Shown here piece after piece: positions 9,637 through 20,467 of a stretch of 64,000 nucleotides of DNA. The stretch is from NCBI GenBank assembly GCA_023614405.1, contig CM042697.1, forward strand, positions 307,242,323-307,306,322, written 5' to 3'. Position numbers and translations under genes: made by a program. The notes under the pieces are model-generated. The model had not been told where the DNA came from. It ran no database searches and saw only the letters and a program-made list of their open reading frames with translations. The stretch is from Avena insularis. Taxonomy: Eukaryota > Streptophyta > Magnoliopsida > Poales > Poaceae. The stretch's first letter is position 1. Each line of letters opens with the position of its first letter.

Positions 9637-10353
9637 TCATAGTTCTTCTCGATCCGCCATAAGGGGTTCCTCAACGGGGCGGATATATCCCACACCCATT
9701 CTTCCTATGGCATCCTGAGGCATTTCATCATCTGCATCACAAGCATCAACATGCCCCCCTTGGGGACCATCATATTCTTCGAAGGTCACACTACAAGATT
9801 CTATGACGGCTTCAGAGAGCTTATCATAGATTCTATAAGTGTGAGATTCGAGACCATAGCCAACAAAAATACCCTCTAATGCTTTAGACTCGAATTTCGA
9901 CAAACGAACACCTTTTATGAGATAAAAACACTTACAACCGAACACCCGGAAGTAAGATATGCTGGGCTTGTTACCGGTAAGAATTTCATATGGAGTCTTG
10001 TTGATTTCTTTGCGAAGGTAGAGCCGGTTTGAAGCATGGCGAGCAGTGGAATTGGCTTTGGCCCAAAAGTTGTATGGAGATTTAAACTCCGCCAACATGG
10101 TCCTAGCCATCTCAATAAGAGTCCGGTTCTTCCTTTCGGCCACGCCATTTTGTTGAGGGGTGTATGCAGCGGAATATTGATGTTTAATCCCCTCATCACT
10201 AAGGAAATCATTCAAGGTGTAGTTCTTGAACTCGGTGTCGTTGTCACTTCTAATGATCAACACGGGAACATTGTATTGCCTTTGGACGAAATTGATGAAG
10301 TCGATGAAGGTCTTTTGAGTCTCACTCTTCAACTTGAAGAAATAAACCCAAGA
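9637..10353 (-). pseudogene. SIRE-1 integrase catalytic core, C-terminal part
   Basis: It continues the integrase after an ochre codon at 10354-10356. The second catalytic Asp lies in RSDNDTEFKN and the Glu in QQNGVAERKNRT; both are present. It continues into the GKKP-type region (NKPSISYFRVFGCKC) and the acidic linker. It stops with an opal codon in DREEL. The core residues are intact and only the flanking stops disable it. Confidence 0.88.
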
Positions 10354-11028
10354 TTATCTAGAAAAGTCATCAACAATCACCAAGCAATATTTCTTCCCAC
10401 CAAGACTTGCATGAGATGGAGGACCAAAGAGGTCCACGTGGAGGAGCTCCAAGATCTTGGTGGACTTGATGCGGTTCTTAGGCTTGTGAGGAGCATCATG
10501 CATCTTCCCTAGAACACATGCCCTACAAACACGATCTTTGGCAAAGGAAACATTTTCTTTTAGTCCAACAATATGGCCCTCCGTGTGGAGACTTTTCAAA
10601 GTTCTCATATTGACATGGGCCAGTCGGCGATGCCATAACCAACCCACATCGGCCTTTCCGAATAAGCACATCGCACTTGTAGTGGCTTGCCCCGAAAAGT
10701 CCACCACATACAAGTCATGTTCGACATACCCAACGAAAGCGACCTTGAGAGACTTGCTCCACATGAGGACCACAAGATCATTATGTAAAAAGACGGAAAA
10801 ACCCATCTTTCCAAGAGCACAGATTGAAAGTAAATTGTACCCAAGGGTCTCAACAAGCATGACGTTCACGAGTGTAATGTCGTGAGGAACCACAACTTTG
10901 CCAAAACCCAATACCTTAGATTTTGACTTGTCGGCATAATTCACGGTGATTTGATCATCATTTGGCTTTAAGTCCTTGACAATAGATGAGCTTCCGGTCA
11001 TATGACTTGTGCAACCACTATCAAGCAC
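10354..11028 (-). pseudogene. SIRE-1 protease and integrase N-terminus
   Basis: The aspartic protease motif is LDSGCTSHMTG at the start. The pre-integrase zinc finger follows (WLWHRRLAHVNMRTL ... CRACVLGKMH, an HHCC arrangement). Then comes the first catalytic Asp of integrase (LLHVDLFGP) and DDFSR, where the ochre codon interrupts. Order PR-IN-RT is diagnostic of Copia. Two amber codons (near 11056 and 11071) separate it from gag. Confidence 0.88.
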
Positions 11029-11070
11029 CCACTTTGACCCTCCGGAAGCATAAGTCTACAAACGATCAAG

Positions 11071-12963
11071 CTAATTTTTAGGTACCCATTTTTCAATGGG
11101 TCCTCTTTTGTTAGCAACAAGGGTCTTGGGAACCCAAATAGACCAAGCAATATAACCATCAAATGGGCCAACATATTGTGCATACACATCACCATAATAA
11201 TCACGCATTAGAACATAGTGAGGGTTAGCACTACCCGCAAAGTCATCATGAGACATAGTTTTACCACCTGTGGTCTTACTACCCACAATGGCCTTGTTAG
11301 TTTCTTGTGTGGGCTTGGCCTTCTTCTTCTTCTTGTTGTTCTTCTTATTCTTAGACTTGGAGATAAATCCAATGCCCCCTTTATCACCACTAGGCCTTTG
11401 CTTACTCAAAAGATCATCAATGCACTTGTTGCCTTGTGGAAATGTGGCCTTAGCAAGCTCCCCCTTCAACCTAGCATTCTCTTCAAGAATAGTTGTACTA
11501 CTAGATGGAATGAAGTTACTAGGTGAAGGAATATTGGCCAATTGAGTTTGAAGCGTTTCATGGGACTTTGTGAGTGACAAGAGTTCACTCTCCAAAACCT
11601 TGTGGGCCTTGTTAAGCAACCTAAAGTCCTCGGCAAGTTTTTCATGAACCACACCAAACTCAATCTTGTCCTTTTTAGCACTTTTGTATTTAGCAATAGC
11701 ATGATCACGCTCTTTGATGAGTTTGTTAACAATAATGTCATTGGACTCATCAAGCCCTTCAAGTTTTAATTCAAGTGACAACCTAGTTTCTTGTTCTTCT
11801 TCTAGAGCATTATTTAAAGCCTCTAGCTCAATCATGTGTTCATTTCCAAGTTTACATCTTACATCTAGAAGCTCTTGAGTATGTGAAAGTTGATCTAGGA
11901 TGTTTCCAAAATGTAACTTAGCATTTCCTTCTAGGTTAGTCATAAACTCATCAAAGGCAATTAATTCCTTTTTAACATCAAGAGACATCTCATCATCAAT
12001 TTCATCATTATCTAAGGGAGTAGAGCGGGATGATGAGGATACCTCCATTCCTCTTGCCATAAGGCAAGTGACGTTCTTGGTGGGAGAGTTCTCATTTGGA
12101 GAATCGAAGAGTGAGAATGTCGGAGTAGAGATGATGGCTAGAGCAGCCACACCATGAGAAGTTTCCTCTTCCTCATCTTCATCATCTTCATTGTCGGAGG
12201 AGTATTCTTCATGAGTGATCATGACAATTTCTCCCGACTTCTTGTTGATGGGATTCTTCTTGATGAAAGGTTTCTTGTAAGGTGCCTTGAGAGTCTTCTT
12301 CAACACAAGCTTACCCCCATGATCTTCTCTCTTCTCATAGGGACAACTTGCTACAAAGTGATAGCGGTCACCACAATTGAAGCAAGTTCTCAATCTCGTT
12401 GTATTTTCTATTTTCCCATTTGGGTTGCTTTTTCTTTGCATTTCCATCTTGGCCTTGGCGGGGTTCTTCCAAAAGTTCTTAGCATAGAAGGCCATATATT
12501 GACTATGAGCAATCTTGACTTCATCGGGGTGGTCCATGGAGAGCCCTTTATCACTATCATCTTCATCCCCATGGTCCACAACTTTGGCCTTCAACGCAAC
12601 ATTGACAACATTGCTCATACCAAGGGCATGAGCACGGGCATCTTTGGCATTCTTCGCGGCAACCTTGAAAGCGGCCATCTCTTGCATAACTTCATTTGAG
12701 GTCATGAGATGGTAGTTGTGTCTTCCTTGTAGACTCTTCAAGTCGGTGGGCTCAAAAGGCATGAGTGCACTCACATATTTCCTTTTTATCCATGCATCAT
12801 CCACATGTGAGGCACCCACATTTCTAAAAGCGGTGGCAGTGGTCTTACGCCTTCGATACATGTCTTCATGATCTTCAACTTCTTTCATGTAGAAGCCTTC
12901 GGCTTCATTGCTTAGAGCATCATATCGGTTCCTCCTCATACTCTCATTTCCAACAAACAACAC
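11071..12963 (-). CDS. SIRE-1 gag, open 630-codon segment
   Basis: Gag forms the virus-like particle and packages RNA. The capsid-like region covers about residues 1-170, including the LMTSNEVMQEMA stretch. One zinc knuckle CX2CX4HX4C (CFNCGDRYHFVASC) lies near residues 195-210. An acidic segment (NEDDEDEEEETSHG) follows, then a long Glu/Leu-rich coiled coil (about residues 370-520), and a very lysine-rich tail (KSKNKKNNKKKKKAK) that could bind RNA or act in nuclear import. The length and coiled coil fit the large gag of SIRE/Maximus elements. The true start is at 13574; the Met at 12963 is only the first one after an amber codon at 13003-13005. Confidence 0.9.
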   Translation of the reverse strand: MLFVGNESMRRNRYDALSNEAEGFYMKEVEDHEDMYRRRKTTATAFRNVGASHVDDAWIKRKYVSALMPFEPTDLKSLQGRHNYHLMTSNEVMQEMAAFKVAAKNAKDARAHALGMSNVVNVALKAKVVDHGDEDDSDKGLSMDHPDEVKIAHSQYMAFYAKNFWKNPAKAKMEMQRKSNPNGKIENTTRLRTCFNCGDRYHFVASCPYEKREDHGGKLVLKKTLKAPYKKPFIKKNPINKKSGEIVMITHEEYSSDNEDDEDEEEETSHGVAALAIISTPTFSLFDSPNENSPTKNVTCLMARGMEVSSSSRSTPLDNDEIDDEMSLDVKKELIAFDEFMTNLEGNAKLHFGNILDQLSHTQELLDVRCKLGNEHMIELEALNNALEEEQETRLSLELKLEGLDESNDIIVNKLIKERDHAIAKYKSAKKDKIEFGVVHEKLAEDFRLLNKAHKVLESELLSLTKSHETLQTQLANIPSPSNFIPSSSTTILEENARLKGELAKATFPQGNKCIDDLLSKQRPSGDKGGIGFISKSKNKKNNKKKKKAKPTQETNKAIVGSKTTGGKTMSHDDFAGSANPHYVLMRDYYGDVYAQYVGPFDGYIAWSIWVPKTLVANKRGPIEKWVPKN

Positions 12964-13002
12964 AGTGTGAGCATCCCAAGCTTCCTTGGCAATGCTAAAG
13001 TG

Positions 13003-13574
13003 CTAAATGTGTGGGTAATCCTTTGTTCCCAATCCTTGTTGAATCATGTGCAAAGCAGTGGCATTGAGATGACTATTGACAACCTCTCTTCTTGTCAAGT
13101 TGTTTGGATCCCCAATAAAGAGTCCATGCTCGATGATGTTCCATAGTTCAATGCAAGATCTGCGCACATGAGTTCTCATTAGTGATTGCCATTAAGCAAA
13201 AGTAGCAGACTCTTCTAGCTTAGGTGGGTCACATCTATTGTACACATGAGGGTGAAGGACGGGAGGATTGGTAGAGTACCAAGAATCACGGTGCTCACCC
13301 TTCCCCCCATCAAGTTATGTGGAGGAATTAGCGTTGTCTAGTTTACCCCCCACCACCATACCTTCGGGGGATACCGAAGTACTCCCTTTAGGTACAACGG
13401 ATGTTAGATCCTCTTGAGGAGATGGGGGTGATGAGCCATCTTTGTCTTTAAGAAGTTGCTCAAGCATCTTCTTAACTTCGTTGAACAAGAGCTCAATCTT
13501 GTTTCCAAGTTTTTGAGATCTTCCATGGTCACCGGGGTCGGCTCACTACCACCATCCCCTTCTTGGCTACCCAT
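13003..13574 (-). pseudogene. SIRE-1 gag N-terminus, broken
   Basis: Translation should start at 13574, shortly after the PBS (protein start MGSQEGDGG). The frame has several stops: one near 13195, where the other copy is open, and the amber at 13003-13005 shared with the copy at 2504-2506. It is separated from the main gag ORF by that amber only. Confidence 0.8.
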
Positions 13575-13611
13575 ATTCTCTTAGGCGGTAAATCCCAAAT
13601 AAAGAGCCGAG

Positions 13612-13623
13612 GCTCTGATACCA
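13612..13623 (-). other. Primer binding site (met-tRNA type), first interior
   Basis: TGGTATCAGAGC on the minus strand, two bases from the LTR end at 13626, identical to the site at 3116-3127. Confidence 0.92.
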
Positions 13624-13625
13624 AT

Positions 13626-14887
13626 TGAAAGGATCGTATGGGCACCTAGAGGGGGGTGAATAGGTGCTACTTCAAATTTTACTCTTTTTCAAATTAGGGT
13701 TTGACAAGAAAGGTAAATTCTCTAGAATATGCAACTATGGTGAATTTACCTATATGTCAAACAAGCACAAGCTAACACAACACTAAGCAAGAATAAGTAA
13801 GTAAAGTGCGCTAAAGGATAGAAGTAACCAAGGGAGTGGACGCGGAGACACAAGGATTTGTTTCCTGTAGTTCCTTCCTTTTGAGGGGAAGTACGTCTAC
13901 GTTTGGAGAGGGGGTGGTTTCAAACCACCAACGCCACGAGAGGCCTCCCTTGTTCTCCGATGAACCTCACCCCAACGGGCTCGATTCACCTTCCACTATA
14001 TCGGCAACCTTCGAGGTGGAAGCCGGCACCTTTACAACAAGTTCGGGGCACACATCCACAACTAAATTGGAGGCTCCCAAATACAAGAAAGCTGTCAAGA
14101 CAAATCAAAGACAAGCTTGTAAGAACCAAATCAAAGTTAGGGTTTCCAATGAAACACTAGATCTTGGGGGCCCTCAAGTGAATGAGGGGGAAATGAAGAT
14201 CTCTCTTGGTGAAGATGTAAATCAAGGCCTCCTTCGATTCTCCAAAGATCAATGACTTTGGATGGTTGGATGAAGAGATCTTGTAGATTTGGTGGCTCTA
14301 ATGGGGTTGGTGTTCTTGAGCAGCTCGAGCCACTGGAGAAAGAAGATAAGGGTCCCTTTTTATAGGCAGCCCCCTCCATGAACCGTTTTCTGACCGTTGT
14401 AGAAAAGTCAGACCGAAGACTCCGATGTGTAAACCGGAGACTCCGGTTTACACCGAAGACTCCGGCCAATCTCCGGACTAGCCTCCGGACTGCCCTTCTG
14501 ACTGACCCAGAGCAACCTGCCCCTGCAACACCGGAGACTCCGGTCTTCCAGCACCGGAGACTCCGGTCTGAACAAAGTCCGGAGACTCCGGAGTAACCTC
14601 TGGTGCAGGCTCCGGACCCCTAGACAGAATGTCCCAGCCAGATCCTGGGGGGCACTACCGGAGCCAGAACCGGAAACTCCAGACCACACCGGAGACTCCG
14701 GTCTTGGTAGACCGGAGACTCCGGCCTGGAGTTTCCAGAACAGTGGCATATGAATGTGGTATTTTCCCAAGAGTGAGGGTGTTGTTCATCTATCATAATA
14801 CCAACCTGTGGACAATAACAAATTGTAAAATGATCTACTTGTTGTTAACGAACACCAAAAGTGATTATGACAATAAATGCCCTTTCA
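13626..14887 (-). repeat. SIRE-1 5' LTR
   Basis: This 1262-bp LTR has TG/CA ends. Palindromes CCGGAGACTCCGG lie at about 14420-14720, and the TATA box TATAAAAA is at 14357-14364 on the minus strand. Only one copy of the 89-bp unit that is doubled in the middle LTR is present. Confidence 0.92.
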
Positions 14888-14892
14888 AAAAC

Positions 14893-15249
14893 CCTCCTGC
14901 TTGTCTTCTCTTTGTTAATGGTGATGCCAAAGGTTATAGGGGCGCGCAGATTGGATCCGGCGAGTGGTGTATTAGGTTATGAGGTGAGATCCTCCTCTCC
15001 GTGACCTCATGGCCTTTATATAGATAGGCCAAGTCTCGGGGATAGGTTGAGTTGGTTACAATTTTAGGGTTTCTCCCTTCAAGTTTCTACCCGAATAAGA
15101 CGTGTCCGCCCAGGAGTCGAATCTTCACCGGGCTTGGGCCACCCGAAATCCTCCTAGGCCTTATGATTGTGGTACGCCTTCTTCATGGGCTTACATTGGG
15201 ATGGACCGGATATGATAACATCGGGCACCCGTAGGGCATACCCATGTCA
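14893..15249 (-). repeat. Gypsy-2 3' LTR, promoter part
   Basis: It continues the LTR interrupted at 334 and ends ATGTCA. A minus-strand TATA box TATATAAAG lies at 15014-15022, matching the one at 43400-43408. Confidence 0.88.
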
Positions 15250-16200
15250 GTAGCCCCTGAGTGTTTAGTCGAATCGCAAATTCGACTAGAGACTCTTGAG
15301 TCTTTCGAGTGCTCCTCACCCATACATATTTCAGGTTAATATGTTGGTTCATAGGGATAGTTGATACACGTGTCTGACTCTCCCGACGGATCAAGGCCAG
15401 TTAAGTGTCTTTGGACAAAACAATGCTATCTACTCGGACTTGAGTCCCTCGACTCGAATCTGGAAAATTGCTGGCGTAACTTGACTCAGGCCGCGGAGGT
15501 CTTACAAGATTCAAATTCCAGTGTTTTAAGTCATGTACCTGACATGTCCATCATGATTTTTCATCGTGCCTGTTGACACGGGATATTACTGGCAGAGCGC
15601 AATCGGGTGCGTTACCAGGCCATCAAATTGTATCTGTAGGTCTTATCTTTGCATCACAGATGCAACATCTGAAAATTTATCACCACGGAGGCATTTCGGG
15701 TGACTAAGGAGACGTTTATCTCTCTTAGCATTGCCTTGGGAATAGATGTCGATTATTCCATAAGTTATGTTTTATTGTAGTCATGGAGGATCCAGAGGAT
15801 CTCAATCAATTGATTCATAGGGTGCGCGACCAGCGCTCCCTATGGGAGTATCCCCCGAGTGTCTGTTCGAGTAGTAGACTCGAGCAGAGACTCATAATCA
15901 TCAGTCATGTGATACAATGATCCGGAGATCCTTCGGGTGACCAGCGCTCCCTATGGGAGTAGCCCCCGAGTCTGTAAGGGAGTCGTAGAGTCGAAGGAGG
16001 ACTTAAAGCTTGTGAATTTCTTCGATTGGCCCGACAAACTTACCAAATTTTCAGGTGTGCGATCAGCACTCCTGATAGGAGTATCCCACGAGTATTCGAT
16101 CAAGTCACAGACTTGAGATAGTAATTTTACCTTGAATTGAAATATTGTGGTTTTGCTAGTTTTTATTTTGCATGCTACTGACGTCGTTGCTGATGCTCAG
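15250..16200 (-). repeat. Gypsy-2 3' region with repeated PPT-like motifs
   Basis: The PPT (minus-strand CACTCAGGGGCTAC) abuts the LTR at 15250. Related motifs CTCGGGGGCTACTCC or CTCGGGGGATACTCC recur near 15855, 15965 and 16085. Each is followed by a short inverted repeat of the type CGAATCGCAAATTCG and some by GACCAGCGCTCCCTATGGGAG. There is no coding sequence. Confidence 0.65.
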
Positions 16201-16620
16201 TGAGCTCAACTGTCTATGGCAGCAGAGACGATGGGACTAGACAATCGTGGGTCCCACTTTATGACTGAGATTTGACCAGTCACACGTAGTTTACGCAAAA
16301 GTTACTACGACACCTAATTTCTGCATGTAGTGGACGGCATGCTCACGACAGTTCGGGCGGTACCCCCCACATTTACAACACAATGAATGACACGCGTTAG
16401 GTTTAGTAGATCAATGGTCCCGCATCATTGTCTTCATTCTTTTTATACCGCTAGGGGATGTGGTAATTTTACCCTTCACCATTTTTTATCCTCACGCTTC
16501 CTTTGTTGATTATTCTTTCCTCCATTTCCAGAGCTCGTGCTTCCTTTTGCACTAGACGTTCTCCGCATCTTTCCTTCCTCCTTCCTTTGTGCTCATCGCG
16601 TAGCACCCCACATCAGCAAG

Positions 16621-19600
16621 ATGGGCAAGCCGAAGAAAGCTTTTGTCGCTGCCACTGGGACGAGCGCTGCTAGAGCCGCCAAGAAGACGACCAATGACAG
16701 CCACGTCACCAACCAAAGTTGGCGGGTCGCATCTTATCCCGCGGGATAAGGGTGACACCAAATTCCCTACCTCGGAGGTAATCCCCGATCCACCCGAAGG
16801 TTTTCGGGTAATGCTCTATGCCTTTGTCATTCGTGGCCTTTCGCTTCCTGCCCACGAGTTTCTTCGGGGACTCCTTTTTATTTATGGGCTTCAACTTCAC
16901 CAATTGTCTCCCAACTCTCTTCTGCACATCGCGTGCTTCATCACGTTATGCGAGTGCTGGCTCGGAATCGAGCCGCACTTTGGCCTCTTCAAGAAGCTCT
17001 AGTCCTTGAAGATGCAATCTGGCACTAGTGGGGTGTACGCGCTGGGCGGGTGCGGGATATCCATCCTCCTCAATCTCTAGTATATTTATTTCCACCTCTG
17101 CGAATCCGTCCATGGATGGAGTAACAAGTGGTTTTACATCAGCGACTCCATGCTGAATGGCCAGCATCACGGATTGGCCCCCTTCGACGCCATCAAGGTG
17201 ATCTCCCGAAAGTGTTCGTGGTCAAATGACATTCTTGTGGGTGAAACCAAAGTGGTCGAGAAGATGTACAAGCATGTGGAGGCTCTCTAGTTGGTGCGAG
17301 GCAAGGAGGTCTCCGGCATCGACATCATCCACACTTTTCTCAAGCGTCTGGTGCAGCCCCTCCAACCGAGGGCGTAGCCGATGTTTCTATACTCCAGCAT
17401 CAATGACCCTACGAGGGTGGTGAATGAGGAGTTTTCCTTGTCGGACCTCGACAGGGCCATCAGGCCGCTGCTGAAGTTCAAGGCCAATAAGGCTTTGCCA
17501 GCGGAGTCATTGACTTGCGCGTAATATATTGTACTTGTTGCTAGCCCTTACTTGAGTCTCTGCCTAATGCAAAGTTCTTTGGGTGTGCAGGATCTCAAGG
17601 TGGAGGGCGTATTGCCTACTCTTCCCGAGAACTACTTAGAGGGACCGGAGGGTGGGGATGCGGAATCCGAATCCACCATCCCTTCTGCCCAATCTCGCGC
17701 GTATGACGAAGCCCCCGAGCCCAGTGAGGGGCATTCTCTAAAGAGAACCTAAAGCGAAGATTAGGATGCCTCGACACCGCCAACCCCGAAGGGGCCTACT
17801 TTCTTGGAGCATCAGGATCCAGGTAAGGGGGCCACTTATCCGATTCCGGCGGTACCCCTCCGGGCGGTGGCTCCTCAGCCGCAGGCCAAGAGGATGAAAA
17901 ATACGGTGTTGTTACTGGACCTCTCCAATATCCCCTCGTGAGTATCTGACGCTTCTATATTTTGTACTTTTGTTAATTTTGCCTTTTTCTTGATGCTTTA
18001 TATGACTCTCCTTCTATGCTATACCAGGAGGTCCTCTTCGGGTGAATCCATGAAGGATGAGACTCAAGAGATGGCCGTGGAGTCGAAGGCAGTGAGCGCC
18101 GAAGCTGCAACGCCCTCCCGGAAGATAACTGCCAACTCCGATGATGGCGCGTCCAGTTCCTCCAAGCCAATAACTCACGCGGTTGTCACCCGAATGGCAC
18201 AAGCTGCACCTTCGGAGTCTTCGGGTGGTCATATAAGTGTTACTCGATTTTTGTGGGCAGCAGTATCTTTCCTTGTAGGAAATCTTCCAGCAACACCAAG
18301 GTGAGTATTCTGTCGTTTGTGTTTTCCGAGTGCATGTCTAGAGTTTGTCTTTTTAATTTTGCCCTTATGATTTTTGCAGATGAAAATAACAAGGCTCTAT
18401 GCAAGTTAGACTCACTCGGAAAGAGTCGAAGCCAGGCGGAGATCAAGGCGAAAGGTGTTGTGCAGGCTCTCGAGCGCTTCAAGTAGGAGTTCAAGGAGCG
18501 CGAGTAAAAGCTTGCGGCTGACGCTGCCTTGCGGGAGAAGGCGATGACGGAGCAGCTGATGACTGTTTCCAAAGCATTGTCTGGTAGGTCTCTAGAATTT
18601 CCCTAACTACTTTTTTCTCCGAGCATTTGGTGGTTTGCCTTGCTTTGATCTGAACCTGCTTTGACGCATCTGCAGATGTCACTTCCATTGCATTTGATCA
18701 TGATGTCTTGGATCACGGGGACCCCCTTGCGAACACGGTTGCTGCGGTCGAAGACCGTTGCAGCTCCACCGTTGATACTTTGGCTAAGGCCAAAGAGGTC
18801 CTCCGCCGCTTCTATCGGGAGATCTTTTCGAAGGGCGTAGCCCTTGATGACGTCGACTCCCTAGCGAAGGCCCTAGCAGGGGATGCGCCCGCGAAGTACA
18901 AGAATACCTAGAAGGGCACATGTGCCACCTGGGGTTGGCAATGGCGCTGGCCTCTGGTGTGCAGCTTGATCTTAGCCGGGAAACTTCCAAGATGTCGGTG
19001 GCAGCGGATGGCACCGAAATATCCTTCACCCCCTTCGCCTCATGCTGCAAGCGTTATGGCCCACACTTGATTGAGCTGCTAGCCACCTATGCATTAGAGC
19101 AGCAGCGGGTGGCCGCAGCGCAAGCTCGGAGCGAGAAGCTTCTTTGGATGCGGCTAATCCTTAGGGTCTTTCTACTTCTTAGTTTCTCGCTTAGGACTAT
19201 CCTGTGTTTTCTACCTGGCTTATGTTATTTTGTATTGTATGAATTTTGAGGATACCATGTAGTGGTTCCTTATGTGAATATATGTTCTATCCTTTCATGC
19301 TATGGACAGTTACTTTTTCCTTATACTTTACAACATGTACGCCTTATATCTCCCTTCGGATGTTGATCCATTGATTTTGTCAACTCCTTTAGCCACTGCT
19401 CAACCAACGACAAGTGAAGCATCACAGTTGCGATTGATGCATCACCGCATCCGAAGCTTGGAGAGGGACATCCTTATCATCTGTGGCCATGCTGATGTTT
19501 GGAAGTCCAAAACAGAGCAGGTTGTTGCGAGGGAGGAGTATGTGCTCAAAGAGTTTAAGCAGATTGGCGAACAACTTCAGTGTAAGTTCCCACCAAGCGC

Positions 19601-20163
19601 CTCTTATTCCTTTCGCAGCTGTGTCCGCTGCTTGTGTTTTCTGAGATGTTGCCCTTTGCAATTGTCAATCTTCTTTTGCAGGAAGAGAAAGAGCGTGTTG
19701 CTATCCAACTCAACTGCCTCACCCAACAGGAGTTGGAGGCCGGGGGGTTCTTTTGGATGGACCGTGATCGAGCAACCGTGGTTGCGACTATACAGGATCG
19801 TGTCCATCAGGTGTTGCAGGTGTTGAAGCGCGCGAGATCGTCATTCACGTCCATTTGGACTGCCATGCTCCCTTTGGATGTGGCTACCTCCAGTTTCCTG
19901 GGGCTGCTGGGGAAGTTTCAGAGCGCGGATGCCATGAAGGAGCTTGTGCACCAACAGTTTGTTGCGGGTGCGAAGGCGGCGTTGGCCCTTGTTTGGCTGC
20001 ATCGTCGGGATGTGGACTTGGCGGAGATAGCTACAGGGCTGCCCGTTTCGTCGAATGGTATGGCGTGGAATATGCGCCCTCACTATGAGGGGGTGGCTTG
20101 TCATGCCGAAGAGATCGTGCACCTTTTCGACGATCATACCAATGTTCTTCTTCAGTGCGGCTA
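16621..20163 (+). pseudogene. Gypsy-2 antisense ORF, intron-containing (Transposase_28-like)
   Basis: The gene lies opposite to pol. The exon 1 protein begins MGKPKKAFVAATG, then after a frameshift near 16740 contains the signature LPAHEFLRGLL ... NSLLHIACFITLCE of the 'putative gypsy type transposon' family (Pfam PF04195, recalled). Exon 1 has four in-frame amber codons (17000, 17078, 17288, 17375). Introns with canonical ends: 17521-17590, 17938-18027, 18301-18379, 18584-18675 and 19582-19681, all 70-100 bp. Later exons are Ala/Glu-rich and coiled-coil-like. The stretch 19150-19370 is unclear: a stop there may end one transcript. The last ORF stops at about 20163. A TATA-like TTTTATACC lies near 16442 and AATAAA at 20456-20461. 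The function of this protein family is unknown. Confidence 0.72.
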
Positions 20164-20467
20164 ACTGTTTTTCCTGCAAAAATTGTACATGGCGATGTAA
20201 AATTTGTATAGTTTTAGTTGGGATGTTTTCTGCCCTTGTAACATTTGTAATGTGTGTTTTGCATGTAATTCTTTTGTAAAATTTTCATGTCCTTTTTGTT
20301 AGCCTGACGTGCAGGTTAATGCTTTAATTTAGGGGTCGACGAAGTCGCTGGGTGGGGCGCAGCCCCCGAGCATGTTGTATGAATGTAAATTTATTCATCG
20401 CATTGTAGGGAATACAGGGTTGGACTGAATAGCCTTGCTGAAAAGCCTTATTGTAAATAAAAAATAG

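Larger units (their letters stand above)
335..14887 (-). mobile_element. SIRE-1: SIRE/Maximus-like Ty1/Copia element with a tandem LTR-int-LTR-int-LTR structure
   Basis: Order on the minus strand: 5' LTR (14887-13626), PBS, gag, protease, integrase, RT-RNase H, accessory ORF3, PPT, LTR (4485-3130), a second PBS, a second partial gag, truncated LTR (1102-335). The outer ends share the 5-bp duplication AAAAC. No duplication exists at 4486, where a PPT abuts the LTR directly, so the middle LTR belongs to both interiors. The domain order with integrase before RT defines Copia. The long coiled-coil gag, met-tRNA PBS and extra 3' ORF fit the SIRE/Maximus group. LTR and gag copies are nearly identical, so it is the youngest large element here. 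Scattered stops make it non-autonomous. Confidence 0.9.
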
